From Notospermus geniculatus (Eukaryota > Nemertea > Pilidiophora > Heteronemertea > Lineidae), in the NCBI GenBank assembly GCA_002633025.1, contig NMRB01001621.1:55497-119496 (forward strand): DNA of 64,000 nt, in the 5' to 3' direction. Both the position numbers and the translations under genes were made by a program. Position 1 is the stretch's first letter. Every line of letters begins with the position of its first letter. This document shows, one piece after another, positions 32,949 through 46,249 of the stretch. Under the pieces are notes generated by a model. It was given only the letters and a program-made list of their open reading frames with translations, made no database searches and was not told where the DNA came from.

Positions 32949-35900
32949 CTGAAGAAGAAATGCACAGTTTAATGTGGAATCAACTGAAATACCTTGATAA
33001 ATCTTCCTGAGGATGTACACGCCTTGTACCCATCCTGAAATATCAAGGCCTTTGATCACTTTGCCTTCCAATTGTGCAATTTTAAGCCTGGGGGGTTCAA
33101 GATGTCTAGCATCATAAAGAATGACATCCATGTTGCAGAATCTTTGTGACATGCTGTATATATAAGTGAGGTGCTGCCACCTGTGAGGCACAAAACAAAC
33201 TATTTTGTTACATCATGTTCATTATAATAAAAAGGGCTTCAGTCGCCATGTTTTACACCCCTTTAGTTCGTCTTCAGTTTTATCCCACTTTGACTTTGTT
33301 TTAAATTCATTTTACTTGTTTATGGACATTTAATTCCGCCACAATCCAATCTCACCCATTATTTCAGGATCGGGTTTTGTGTTGTGACACCTGTGTCCTG
33401 TATTGTGAATGTGTGACCTGAACCAGGAAAAGCAGGTGCATGACACAATGCTGGAAACACAAAGACAGCTGAACTACCTTCTCTGCATGTGTGAGGACAG
33501 CAAGGAATAGTTGAATAAACAAATGATGATCACTTTCCAAAAAGTGCCTCCTTTTGCTGGAGAGGGTCACATTAAACCCGGAGGTTTGCAAATGCATGAT
33601 GCAAAGTATTACAATCAAAAGAATACCATTCATGCACAAACAACATCGAATTGGTAATTGTGTGTTTGAACTGAACAGATTACATAACAAAGGTGATAAT
33701 TTTCCAAGAAATCCAGGGTTAGTTCATCTAGTATACAATTACAATAACAACATAACAGATCAACAACTCAGTGTGGTGTTGGGGTGGTGATGGATGGGGT
33801 CGCCTACATAAATTTTGAAGTATAAACTACTTAACCCTTTAGGTCTCATAACGGCTGCCACCGGCCCCTTAGAAACCCCCGAGAAATTTCACAAAAATTG
33901 GATCTGGCTCCTTAAATATTTTCCGGAACTTCAATAAGCTTACATCTCGATGATAGATCCTCAAGCCGGCCTGCGACGGCCGATGCAAGCGCCATCTTAA
34001 CAACGGGTTGTAAACTAGCCGAATTTGGCAAGCCGGTGTAGGCCGTTGTGAGGGGATCGGACCACATATTTTTTATTCACTGAAGCCTAAAGGGTTAAGT
34101 TGAATTGCTGATAACAACATACATTGTATACAGTTTTACAACAAGTGAGGAATGACAGATGATTTTCATCACGTTTGTCAGGTTGGTGTTAAAATATAGG
34201 AACAGAATATGATGATTAATAATTGTAAAAGAATTAAGTGGAAAAACTGAAGTGCATTTATCAATGAGGACATCTATTTTTAATATACCGGTAAGTGTGG
34301 CTATTTTTATTCTTTTCTACACTTCTAGTTTATTTCTGATCCAAAGAACTTCAGCAATGTGACATTCTCATTTATAAATGGCACCAGTCGTAAAGCTTAC
34401 ACCTGACTGTATACCGGTTCTATAATCCATAGAATTTGCTGGGGACTTCATGTCCCAGTTTACAAATTATTATCCATCCATCTTGCTTTTTCATGGTACA
34501 ACGATGGATTAAAGTTACTTTGAAAACAGCACAATAGAGTGAAAAGTGAAATGGGCAGTATTCCAGATCATTAAGTATGCATTTCTTATCAAATATAACA
34601 CACCCTGGGTGTGGTATATTTATGTCAATAGCAGTAAGCAGCATGTTGATAATACCACAGAAAATTGAAAATCATTTGATGAAATTGATAGCACTGAGGA
34701 ATACATAAAGAAATTCAGTGTTCTCCATAAAGGGCAGACTCAAAGCAAGGGATTCATCAGAAATACAACAGGTGCCATCTTTTCTGCACCCTGAGGTAAT
34801 CGGTGCTTCTTAGCATTTGTGTGGCGGTCTAGGAAAACCCGTCAGATGTCACATTTGAGGAGAGTATTCCATTTCAATAGCTGAAATACACTGCCTAACA
34901 AGTAAACAGTAGCAGATCAATGGACCAGTAATCTGACAGCCCTTCCTTGCTGATCATTCAGCACCATCCGACGGGTTTTCCTAGTCCGGCTCACATTTGC
35001 TCCCCACATCATCATACACTATCCTATAGGCGCTGATCCACGCGACAGTTTTCTGTCAAAAGTTTGCTGTCAGATAGTAACTGTCCAAAGACTATCCTGT
35101 GGAAGTTGTTCAGCTAGTGACTGTATGACAGCACTAATTGCTAAAACTGTCACGTGGAGCGGCGCCTTAAGACATTCAGGCCATCTACGGTCCCTACTGC
35201 TCCCTACATTACAATAACAGTGCATTAACGGTTCAGGACTATACACAGGATTTTTTTACCAGTGGAGTGAGGAGAACACTGAGACTCGACAGCAACTTAA
35301 ACACACTGACCTTCGTCATCTTCCCCTAACGAACCAATTAACGAAACAAATGAACCGAATTAAACATCTTGAGGTTAGACAACGAAATAACAATCAAACA
35401 CTTAGAAACTGAAAACAAGAGGTTCAGAAGCCCCGCGAAGCTCTGTTCACCCCTAGGCCCTTTTGATAGAGCTTCTGCAGATGATGTTATTAGAAATAAA
35501 CAACATCAGAAGCTTGATTTATTAGTAGAAACATCGAGACACAGACTGCCCAGGGATCTGAAAATGCAGTGTGGCAGAGACGGAGGCTGTGAGGGGATGT
35601 TAGTATACAAAGAACTGAGGTTCTGCAGTCACACCAAGGCCGACAAATATGGACAAGCTCGGGACATCACTGCCCTCCTTAGTAAAAGGTAAACTCCATT
35701 TGTAACCAGTATGGTAACCAGTGCTTCACATTTGAAATCTGCAGGAGCTCAATCAGTTGAGCTCCTAGAAGGCTTGAGGAGGGCTGTTCACACTCGTGAA
35801 GGAGAGCTGTTCACACTCGCGCCTGAACTTCAAGGATGCCGAGGAGCGTAGTCAATCAAGCTCCTTGACGCAATTTTGCGGGCGCACAGGGGCGCGAGCA

Positions 35901-38900
35901 TGATTGCGCCCGTCTTGCGTGAAGCACTGGGTACCCCGGTAACAGCTCATCATGTAATATCATGCACACTCTTTTGTACAGTGTAGCTATTACTGATGAT
36001 GCCCCACTTATGATTATTGGAGACACTACTTTTCATCACTGAAGGGCAGTCCATTTGATAGCAGACGTGAAAGCCGGGAGAGAATCTGTGACAGACGATT
36101 TCAAGGTCAGAGAGAATGGGACTGATTTTCAGCAGGGTGACTGACTCTTTTTTGTAAGCTTCAGGAAATTTTATCAGGGTTGAAGTAGTGTACTTGTTCA
36201 CTTGTTCTCATTGACCATATTCCTGATAGGCACTCTGGAAGACTCATACGATGATGAGTTCAAGGTTCAAATTGTGGAACAACAGTTGGCATTCTTGAAC
36301 CAGTTCCAATGGGAATCACCATGTGTTCCCCACAACATCACAACTTTTATTAGGAATTCCCACGTTTTTCCCTTGATATCAGGTGCTTTATCCTGAACTT
36401 TGCCAATGAGTGGATAAGAAATGTATGTAGTTTTGTGCTTTCATCTCAACAGAATGCTGCAAAAACATCAGGGTTGTTTCTGGAACATGACCTGTATGTG
36501 GTACGGGTCATGAAATAGTACATTGGAATCTATAAAAGAGAAGATTCGCAGAAACTTCTTCAGAGTGTAGGTGTGGAGGAGGGTATGACATCAGAACTTC
36601 AACCATTAAGAAAAGCCATTACCTTTACTGGCCGCTTTCCCTAAAGTGAAACATACAACACAAACAGTGTAGAGGATGCTCTGAGACATATGTAATTCAG
36701 AATTTTGTGAAGTCAAGACTAATGCCAAAAGATTTTGTGTAGTCAAGTTTTATGAAATCAAGACTATTGCCTAAAATGAAACACGGTGAATGATGACAGA
36801 TCTCTGAAGCATAATGTTTAACTTGTGAGTAACAGAAAGACAGTTGGAAAGGAAATCAAGAACTTGTAACTGAACAGTTACCTTTTGCTTTCCCTGGTTG
36901 AGGCAGGAAGACAGGAGAGAGAAAGAGGGAAGTGAGGAAATGGACACATAAAGGATGGAAATTGAGAACACCGGGGGCGTTTGAGTACCAAGGTATTTGG
37001 AATCTTGGAAAAGCTAATTCTGTCACAGGGATGAGCAGACGCCTTCCACTAGTTTTATCAATATTGTCAGATTTTTGTTACATCCGTTTGAGGAGATGTT
37101 ATCACCAATTATAAACTGAGATAGCACACCTTATGCTAAAAAGAGTGGTGATTTGCAAAATGAGTAAGTTGTCATGATAGACACCAGTAACTTTTTTGGG
37201 GTTGATGAAGAATCATAGGAAAATCATTCCAAAGCAGAATCAGAAAGCAGGAAGTCACTCTTTCAGTTGCATGAGTGAATATTAGAGCTTACTTGACTGA
37301 GAGAGAACTGAACTAAAACAGTCATTTTCTACCTGAAATCATGATTTCATGTTTCAGGAAAAATGTACTTCCATGAAACTGGAAACATTATAACACTTTA
37401 TTAACAACCCATGATCAGCAGTCACTTTGACAACCAGCAGCAGTCACTTTGACCAAGAAAGTTTCAAATTTGGCACAGAAATGTCCATTTATTCTGAAAA
37501 TATCACATATTTTCTGCATTCTCTTTGGAAACACGTTACATACCTGGTATTGACGGCATGGCTGCACCGGGCCCGTACTGCCCAGAATAAGTCTGGTACA
37601 TGGAATCAGCCACGTGCGTCGGAAGTTCCAACAGTCGAGCAATCATGTGCATCTTCTTCTGTCGCGCCCTCAGACGACCTTTGCTAAGCCTCTGTTTGGC
37701 TGCCATGCAGCGAATGTGGTCGTCGAATATGAATTTGGCGGCTAGTAATGGCATAGGACGGGCGTGGCTGGAGGTGGCTGGTTTGTGGATTGTGACGTGT
37801 AATGTGCGGCTGTCTTCTTTGTCACCGGAGACCTCCACATCCTAAACAGAAGGTATTTCTATTATGATTTAACTCTTTCAGTCCTACAGATGGATATATC
37901 CGTTCCCCAAAATCATTCTCAAATCAATCCTATGAACGAGTATATCCGTCCACCCCTAAACCCAATTTTCTACAATATAAGATTGGGTAGGAAGCTTTTT
38001 TAAAATACTGAAATATTGCCTTTTTCAGAAAATCGCCTAGGATCTGGGAGTTGCGGCGAAAAAAATCACCTAGGTCTGAAAGAGTTAAGGATTGCAGACA
38101 AGACAGGTGCTGGATGTTTACACTGAACCACTTAGACTGTGATAATCCGTTCTGCAGAACTCCAGCAAAAGGGAATCCAGATTAGTCTAAGGAGATAGGG
38201 GTACCGGTACTTCAGAAAAAAATTCCACGTTTATTCTTATCATACTTGCCTGTAGGAATCCCACAAATCTGACAACGCCCCAGCCAAGACGCTTGATATC
38301 TGGTTCAACAAGAATCAACTGGAGAACATCTATCACAAGGAATCGCCGCTCTTTCCTTTAAAGAAAGTACAAAAAAAGAATTGAAATTGGTTCAATCTTA
38401 CCTAGCTACCGTTCTTCCACCACTTCCATGCAGATCCTAACTTCACTGGCCAGCCAGGCTTTTCCTTTTCTCCACATGTTCACTATGAAGTGTGCCTGCA
38501 CTGGATTCTAACTGCAGTGCAAACTTCCAAACTTTGTATGTAAATCCTTAATCCTCTTATGTGTAATCAACAACTTCTTTTCCAACTCAGTGCACAGCAG
38601 GTAAAACCTAATTCAACTGAACATATTCACAAACTATTGTCAGTCTGTCAGAAATATGACAGGGCTTGAACCCAGGACCCATATTCATAAAACTTCTTAA
38701 GTCTAAGTGTGACACTTATCCTTTGTTCAACACAAAAGATAAGTATCACACTTTGACTTAAGTATGTTTACGAATATGGACCCAGAACCTCAGAAGTGGC
38801 AAGTGCACCATTCTGACACCCAAAACCACGTTTCACATTTCCCATTATATCAACCGAAATGTAGCAAATAGATTTGAACTCTGCTTAGAACTTGGCCCCA

Positions 38901-41900
38901 TACAATATGCACCCACCAAAGACCAAAAAGAGTGAAAAATCAAGGCACCAACAGACCACAAGTTTACAGATATTTGTGCCTATGGACGGATGATAGACCA
39001 CCAATCAGCGACCCCAACCACAGCATAAGCCCTGCTGGGCCTTTGGCCAAGTGGGCTAAAAAAATACCGGTAGGCCTACACCAAATTGTACTGCATTTTC
39101 ACAAAATCCACAAGCATCATTTCCAGAAAACATGATATTCCAATTTCCACACCACCTCTATGCGGATATTAACAAAATTTACTTTGTCAAAAAACCATCT
39201 CTAGAGAACACCAATTCTGTCATTTCTTCTATAAAGGTACTATGTGTAAGTGTGCTAAAGCCCTGGCTGAAAGTCAATGGCCTGAAGGAAAATGATGAAA
39301 AAAAACAGGAGTTCCTAGCATTCTGAGCATTTCTGCCATGAATTATTGTTAAAAGTAGGTGGCTGTTCTATCAACCCTATTCATTCTGTACATAACCTGG
39401 ACACAATGGTTTAAAATGCTGTACATACGTAATGCTGAAAACAATGTGAACTTACCTGTCTTTTGAAACGACTGTGCAGGCTATCAAATCACTGTTATCT
39501 AGAAAATAGCAGAAATACAGCATTAGTCTGCAAGTCGAGACACGGGTCATTTGATCTGGCCAACATGGAGATGAGTTATAGAAATAACACTCATCAATAC
39601 TGAAACGATACTCACTGGACTTAGGAATCACCTAATGATACTCATTTCATACATTTTACAGACATACTTTGTAGGCCTAATTACAGACACAATACTCACT
39701 AAAACAGGGGAATTATACTCACTAAGATCGAGTACATCTCCAACATGGACGCATTCAGAAAGCTTGGTAAGTGGAAGATCATTATCTACCTCTCCTCGGA
39801 GTGTGAACGACAAATCTCGCAGGATAAAGAACACACGTATGGCCTGAAAACAAAGGGGAACAATGACATCAAGAAATATCGGGGACACACCCAGAACCTC
39901 AGAGGTGTACACCGTCAATGTTTCTTTGCGACGCTCTGACAGCCCTGCTGGAGAGTTTCTTCAAGAAATGACAAAATACTCACCCGCCTCGCCCTCTCCA
40001 CCTCACCGCACGGTAGCCTCTTTGTGAACTCGATGCCCGTGAGAGGTGTGCCAGTCGGAGGCAGCAAGATGGAAGCATCCATGGTCAGGTACTCAACGTT
40101 CAGAGGACGGCTCTTCATCTCCCGATACTCATCCTCAAACATGTCGAGGAAAATCTCTTCACTCTGGAAAAACATTACCCGGTAAGTGGTTTTGATAGAA
40201 ACTTGAGGGGACAGTGGAAGGGGTTAAATGAAGGTTAGTGGTACAACCTAAAGCAGTTGTTTACCCTATTCGAGTGAAATAAGAGATTTCACGATGGCCT
40301 AGCTAGGCCTACGAGAGCATTTAGCGAGGATTTGAATATTAATGACAATGGAAGAGTCCAGGCTGAACAAAGTGTAGGCCTAATCAGGCCATTGCAAAAA
40401 CTTACTAATAACTCTTTCTTATACTACTACAATTATAATTACACTATCTCAAAAGAATGAAAGACACACCAAAACATAAGGAAAATCTGAAGTATTTGTG
40501 ATAGAAAGTCTTGAATGCAGCAAGGCCAGAGCTTTGGAATATTGAAGTTTCCCTACGTATAACTGACAGAATCTCACATTGTAGGTCCCAGATACAATAC
40601 AAACTCATGCTAACACACATCCAATGTTTCCCAGAACTGAGTACCACAGATCTATGGTTAGAGAACTGAGTACCACAGGTCTATGGTTAGGGAACAGAGT
40701 ACCACAGATCTATGGTTAGAGAACCGAGTACCACAGGTCTATGGTTATAAGACTGCATACCACAGGTTTATGGTTAGAGAATTGAGTATCACCTGTGTAA
40801 CAAAAGACATTTCTGTGTGCTGCCATCTTTCATAGCTTCCATCCTCATTTCTGTTACCAATACCTCATCTCATGCATCGAGTACAGAACATCCATGCATA
40901 TGATTTTCATTTTTTATAATGCTCAAGAAATTCCTCATTCAATTCAAAGTTAAATGCAAGGCAATGATAAAATGTGATAAACCTTATATAAAGCCTGAAA
41001 AATGACCAATAAGATATGATGATATTAATGACTTATTTGCGCAGATATCCACCCTTCCAATGCATAACAACCCCCAAAAACAGAAATACAATAAAAATTC
41101 CTCTTGCCCTGTTCAGATTCCCAGTAAAATATTACACATACCGTTACATATTTGTAATATTCCATTAAGTCTGAAAACTACAATACAACAGATGGAGAAT
41201 TAACCTAACTGTACACTATAATGTACTCAGAATTTTTCACCAACAGGATGCCAGACAAAGTGTTTGGTATGTGGTAGTATTTCATCAGGGTGAAACAAAA
41301 TGTGAAAACATACAGAACAGAAAACGCCTTGGTCAGAAAGTCACGCAAAAGACCCTGTTATCCCCCATTTACCAACCTTGTAAAAGACTCTTAGTAACAG
41401 CACACTCTCTTCTTTAGCACCTTCAATGCATGCCAAGTGTCTATCCTGGAGGAAATTCTTGCCCTTTCGGTAGACGAGCTGTTTGAGTAGGAGGATGCTC
41501 ATTTCCAGAGTAGCGAGTCGCACACGGCTGCCTGTCTGGCAGCTGAGCGTGATGATTTTGATGAGTTTTTCCACCAGGTAGACATTGTAGTGGTCCTTCG
41601 TCTGAAAGCATAAATGAGCTTTGTTTTTATGTTAGGAGACGCACAGATTCCAAAGAAATCAGGGTCGCTGTGAATGTGATTTGTGAAAGATCATCAAACG
41701 TGGAGTGCTAGGAGGTTCCCAAGTAAACAAACCAGAGTTCTCACCTCAGATTTGTCTGTAGGCATCAACACAGAGTCAAGTAATTCTTGATTGATTCCTA
41801 AAAATAAGTACAAAAGTGAAAATAAAAGTAAATTCAGATTCTTTTAGAGGTTTACTGATGGCCATCTATTTTAATTCTAGCTAAATCTTGCACACACTAA

Positions 41901-44592
41901 TACATCAAGATCTCAAATATACTTTTCACATGTTAACTTTGTAGTTGGTAGTCTAAGCAAGTCCAACAATGGTGAATTACCCATTGAGAACCAACTCATC
42001 CAAGGAAGCTATCATGTACAGGAGCAACTTCGAGGAAAGGCATAGCTATATTTACAGGCATTTTACACATATTATACATTAAAGGGAAGACAGACTGACC
42101 ATATTTAAAACGGTTTTGACCTCACAAAGGTGTAAAAGGTACATGAATTGATGGCAGTGTGATAGAGAATGCAAGTACAGAATGTGAGAGAGACAACTCT
42201 CAAATGAAATGTGTCTCGTTTGACATTTTCAATTGAAGAAATTTTGAAAAGTTTTGACTTTGAAGAGACAGGTTCATGACAGACTTGGGTCTTACAGACA
42301 GACATGTATTTGGTGCGATAAGTTAGAGCGAAGTTTAACGGACTTCCAATGAATCAAATTAAAACACTCGAAGTCACAACTCCGGAAATGCAATGAGTTG
42401 AAAATACTAATGCCCACCAGATACGTTCAAATTTTTCATACAATTTTTTAGAAATTCAGATTGACGGCCTATAACTGATAAGGCTTGTATAGACTCAAAA
42501 TGTAAGCCTTTATTGAGCATATTCAGAAAATCTGGTAGGAATTTGACTGTTTATGGTGGGCATTATTGGTAACAACTGAAAACTTATAGAATGCATAAAC
42601 TTGGTATCGTTGACAACACAGTAAAACAGACAACATGAATATCATACCGTCTATAAGGTCCACGACATGAACATGAAATAATGATACAGCAGTGAATATT
42701 TCAATAATGCTGATAGAAGATTATTACGACATATTTCAACGTATGAATGTCATTGTTATGTCTGAAACTAATAAAAAATTTCAATGTATTATCTCATCTA
42801 TGTCTTGAATTAAGTTTCAATCTTTTGGCTAAACTCAATGACATACCTGTATTATGACCCATAGCATAGAGAAGACAGAGACCATGCAATGTTTCGTAGT
42901 CATTTTCTGTGCATTCGAGGGCATTGTAGATGGCTTCAAGGTAGGGTCTGCAAATAATGGGAAAGACATAACTCAGTGTCATTGAATTTGAGCATCGGTC
43001 AACAGGGAATTTTTGTCGTTTGATAACAATACGACTGGAGAGTGGATTTAAACCAAGTCAGCGGGGACCACCTAAGTATAACCTGCCATAAACATATCTG
43101 ATCATATCTTACCTATTTGTGAGTGAGAAGTCAGCCTGTCTTTGTTCCGCAGTCAATGGAGGAGGACAGGTAGCACCACCGGCAGTCAATAGTTTCTCCT
43201 CATCTGTCGAGTTCTGATTCGGACTAGCTAAATCAGGCTCTGCATCTTGGCTACCATCACTAGCACCATCATCTAGCAATGAATCAGAAGGTTTCAAAAT
43301 GAGAGAAATTACCTCAGTTCATGGCTTGAAAACAGTCCGATACTCTGAGTATACAGTCTATACACTGGCCCTGGTATGCATGGAAGAGGCCAGCTCAAGC
43401 TACTCATGTTCCTCACTAGGAGAGTGTCTTTTAATTGCCCTCGCAAAAGGGATCAGGTAAAGAACCATAGTTTGTCCTTTACGACGGACGGTGGGAGCCA
43501 GGGATGATCCCATATGGCACCACCTGGGTTAGAAGCCAGGACCTACCACTTGCTAAAGCAGATGTGATAACCACTAAGCTATCAGGGGTATCAAGGGCAA
43601 TTGGTGAAAAAAAAAGCACAATAGTGAAACCCAATACATGTACATGTATGATGACTTCAAAATGTTACAGAACTAAGGAAAAAGTGAATATCATTTTCCA
43701 GTGGACTAATACTACAGTGATAAAATGATATAAAGTAAATGTTACAGACTGTTAAACATGCCAACTAAGGGATATTTTAACGTGCAAAGAACTGATCTGC
43801 CCCATCCACGGCATACAGAGTACTACACTGAGATGTCATACATGTCTTTACAACAGATTTGGACGAGTTTTTGGGTGGAAGCAAGCAGGAGAAAGCATAG
43901 AGAGCAGGATGTTCAAAGTCCCTGTCTATTTTTTCTTTAAAGCGAAGTCTGAACCCCTTCATAGGTTACAGGCAAAGCAACACAAAGTAAGATGTAGCAG
44001 GATGATTGGATGGTGACGTGCAAGGTACATGTATGCGTACCGGGGAAATCTGTGAACATGTGAGACGACAAACACTTTACCAAATAAAGTTTTGACTCCA
44101 TAAGTTAAATCTATTGTAGATGAACACACAGGGATTCTGTCCAGTAACATTTCAACTCATAACCAACAAGATTAATTTGCATATTTATACGAAGGCAAAT
44201 CACATGAAGAATGGGCCCGACCAGAGATTGAACCTGGATCCTGAAAGGTGACAGGCACTGACGTTTCCACTGCACCACTCTGACAGCCCACTTCTCGCAT
44301 CTCATAGCAAACGTTTATTTTTGGTTATTTTTTCCATGTTACTGAACGATCATCCCCATGAGGCTCTTTCTGTGTTGATAGTACTCATACCAGTGGATGG
44401 AGAAGACCGATCATCCAAGTTGGGGTCGTGAGAAGTATAGAATGTAGAATTACCCAGCCTGGACTCGGTCAAGTCGTCAGAATTACGATAATTTGGCCTA
44501 CGCATTGGTTTGCCCTTTCCTCTGTTGTAGTCGAGGGCGTGTGCGAGAGGCTCCTCTGGGGCAACGAAGCCACACACCTTTGCTGCGGCACC
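31831..44592 (-). CDS. CLEC16A: CLEC16A, copy A (5' exons missing)
   Basis: Eleven exons in transcript order: 44592-44391, 43272-43113, 42947-42847, 41797-41745, 41601-41377, 40163-39984, 39843-39723, 39498-39456, 38355-38250, 37841-37544, 32948-31831; phases match copy B. CLEC16A (Drosophila Ema, C. elegans GOP-1) acts in endosome maturation, autophagy and mitophagy. Family-typical stretches include LYAMGHNTG, RLATLEMSILLLKQ, IFLDMFEDEYREMKSRPLN, MDASILLPPTGTPLTG, DLIACTVVSKD, LGWGVVRF and HVTIHKPA. Three exons expected between 44592 and 46 kb would fall in the N gap, and nothing upstream of them is present in block A. So this is a 5'-incomplete gene copy, or the second haplotype of one gene. 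No frame-breaking change was seen. Confidence 0.85.
33831..34098. mobile_element. piggyBac-type MITE with TTAA ends (copy A)
   Basis: TTAACCCTTTAGG at the left and CCTAAAGGGTTAA at the right form terminal inverted repeats bounded by TTAA, the fixed target duplication of piggyBac. Interior 240 bp, noncoding. The same element sits at 50470-50741 in copy B. Confidence 0.65.
34829..34984. mobile_element. MITE with CTAGGAAAACCCGTC ends (copy A)
   Basis: Inverted ends CTAGGAAAACCCGTCAGATG and its near-complement bound about 156 bp; copy B equivalent is 51468-51619. Superfamily not determined. Confidence 0.5.
35026..35170. mobile_element. hairpin MITE, deletion derivative (copy A)
   Basis: Both ends match the palindromic element at 51660-51880 in copy B (AAGGCGC outer end, CACGTGACAG-type inner arm), but most of the right arm is missing, leaving one arm plus the outer right end. 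Confidence 0.6.
35713..35941. mobile_element. MITE with GGTAACCAGTGCTTCAC ends (copy A)
   Basis: The left end GGTAACCAGTGCTTCAC is complemented at the right (GTGAAGCACTGGGTACC). It contains an internal GAGCTC palindrome. Copy B equivalent 52416-52640. Confidence 0.5.
37869..38088. mobile_element. piggyBac-type MITE, second family (copy A)
   Basis: TTAACTCTTTCAG at the left and CTGAAAGAGTTAA at the right, bounded by TTAA. It lies just downstream of the acceptor of the CLEC16A exon at 37544-37841, inside the intron. Copy B equivalent 54569-54784. A lone matching end (CTGAAAGAGTTAA) also occurs near 29515-29527. Confidence 0.65.
38678..38784. mobile_element. hairpin MITE nested in a SINE relic (copy A)
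   Basis: Arms GGACCCATATTC and GAATATGGACCC enclose a hairpin with GTGTGACACTTATC and its complement. The flanking sequence on both sides is a family 2 tRNA-derived SINE relic, so the MITE inserted into the SINE. Copy B equivalent about 55359-55466. Confidence 0.6.
40634..40795. repeat. 30-bp minisatellite in a CLEC16A intron (copy A)
   Basis: About five and a half units of roughly 30 bp, consensus GAACTGAGTACCACAGGTCT plus ATGGTTAGA. The matching array in copy B is longer. Confidence 0.8.
43367..43588 (-). mobile_element. tRNA-derived SINE (family 1), copy A
   Basis: Same head and body as the copy at 9044-9280; the tRNA-like head (CTGATAGCTTAGTGGTTATC) is on the minus strand. Confidence 0.65.
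44212..44289 (-). mobile_element. tRNA-derived SINE head (family 2), copy A
   Basis: The minus strand carries GCTGTCAGAGTGGTGCAGTG and GATCCAGGTTCAATCTCTG as A- and B-box regions. Confidence 0.55.
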
Positions 44593-44710
44593 CTGCATTG
44601 AAAATGAAAAGTTTGGAATCGTTCGCCCACAGACTTCATGTGAGCAGATGAAAAGAAGTGAGGAAAAAACCCTGCTATGGGATGATGGAAAGCCTTGACA
44701 CAGAGTAATA

Positions 44711-45433
44711 NNNNNNNNNNNNNNNNNNNNNNNNNNNNNNNNNNNNNNNNNNNNNNNNNNNNNNNNNNNNNNNNNNNNNNNNNNNNNNNNNNNNNNNNNN
44801 NNNNNNNNNNNNNNNNNNNNNNNNNNNNNNNNNNNNNNNNNNNNNNNNNNNNNNNNNNNNNNNNNNNNNNNNNNNNNNNNNNNNNNNNNNNNNNNNNNNN
44901 NNNNNNNNNNNNNNNNNNNNNNNNNNNNNNNNNNNNNNNNNNNNNNNNNNNNNNNNNNNNNNNNNNNNNNNNNNNNNNNNNNNNNNNNNNNNNNNNNNNN
45001 NNNNNNNNNNNNNNNNNNNNNNNNNNNNNNNNNNNNNNNNNNNNNNNNNNNNNNNNNNNNNNNNNNNNNNNNNNNNNNNNNNNNNNNNNNNNNNNNNNNN
45101 NNNNNNNNNNNNNNNNNNNNNNNNNNNNNNNNNNNNNNNNNNNNNNNNNNNNNNNNNNNNNNNNNNNNNNNNNNNNNNNNNNNNNNNNNNNNNNNNNNNN
45201 NNNNNNNNNNNNNNNNNNNNNNNNNNNNNNNNNNNNNNNNNNNNNNNNNNNNNNNNNNNNNNNNNNNNNNNNNNNNNNNNNNNNNNNNNNNNNNNNNNNN
45301 NNNNNNNNNNNNNNNNNNNNNNNNNNNNNNNNNNNNNNNNNNNNNNNNNNNNNNNNNNNNNNNNNNNNNNNNNNNNNNNNNNNNNNNNNNNNNNNNNNNN
45401 NNNNNNNNNNNNNNNNNNNNNNNNNNNNNNNNN
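44711..45433. other. assembly gap (723 N)
   Basis: Runs of N. In copy B the corresponding interval, 61391-62701, is 1,311 bp and carries three CLEC16A exons, so the gap length is an underestimate if the copies are colinear here. Confidence 0.99.
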
Positions 45434-46249
45434 AATGCCCTATTAAACGTGCGCCATCAAAGAAAGTTGCCTCTCTATCACATGAAGATAAGACTGATGA
45501 CAGACTACGTAACATTTACATCGCAAAGCTAAGATGAAATGGATTATTACATTGTAGGTGCTAGGCCTTATAATGAACAACACTGTATACACATATTAGA
45601 ATCAGGGGTTCCATTGATGATGTGCATTATGTATGTCAGGAAGCCTAGAAGCAGTGTTTATTAGTGGCAGAAACAACTCGATGTTCACATTTAAGTTAAT
45701 AACATGTAATATTCAGTTATTTTTATTCTCCATCAACACTGATGCGCACATAGGAAAAGAATAGTTTATATGCACGAAATGCACAGAACTCGAGGGTACA
45801 CTCCAGCCCAGGAGGGCAGAAAGGGCTGCTCCAAGTGCGAGTTTTCTATTGCGAGTTGGCTATCAATAGAGTACGGGTAATTCACCATTGTTGATTCCCA
45901 TGATCGACCGCCCATAGTTTTCTATGGTCAACTTTCCCTTAGAGAGCAAACTTGTGCAAGAAAACTCTTGTGGAGCACCACCTTTAGGACAGTTTTGTAC
46001 AATGCGACATAAATGTAGGTTTACATTAAGGGACCCTTGACATACATGTACAGGGTAACATAAGGGACCTTCATACTGCAGAAGGGGCAAAGATACAGCC
46101 AACTTATACCAGTTACCTCAAGTCTATGTCTAGTATGATGACACCAAACGGCCGGGCAATACCCAATCTCGTACCTCAAGTAAAATTCCGTGAACGTGAT
46201 TGGCTCATTTACGTCATGTGACCTTGTGTCATTTCGATATGTCCCCCCG

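Larger units (their letters stand above)
30257..46170. repeat. segmental duplication block, copy A
   Basis: Aligns colinearly with 46963-63434 across exons, introns and nested repeats, starting at TTTTATCGATAAAAGCG on the left and ending at GGGCAATACCCAATC on the right. Differences are scattered substitutions plus many indels, with coding exons almost unchanged. An internal N gap (44711-45433) replaces what is 1,311 bp (61391-62701) in copy B. Confidence 0.9.

Noticed and set aside
35369-35692. 107-codon plus-strand frame, also at 52072-52395 in copy B
   Set aside because: Although open in both copies, the translations differ at many residues while true CLEC16A exons hardly differ, so it is not under coding constraint; it is probably repeat or intron sequence.
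40634-40795. CRISPR-like direct repeats
   Set aside because: Contiguous tandem units without unique spacers, in a eukaryotic intron; this is a minisatellite.
31831-44592. CLEC16A copy A as a pseudogene
   Set aside because: No stop, frameshift or broken splice site was found in its eleven exons; the missing 5' exons coincide with an N gap.
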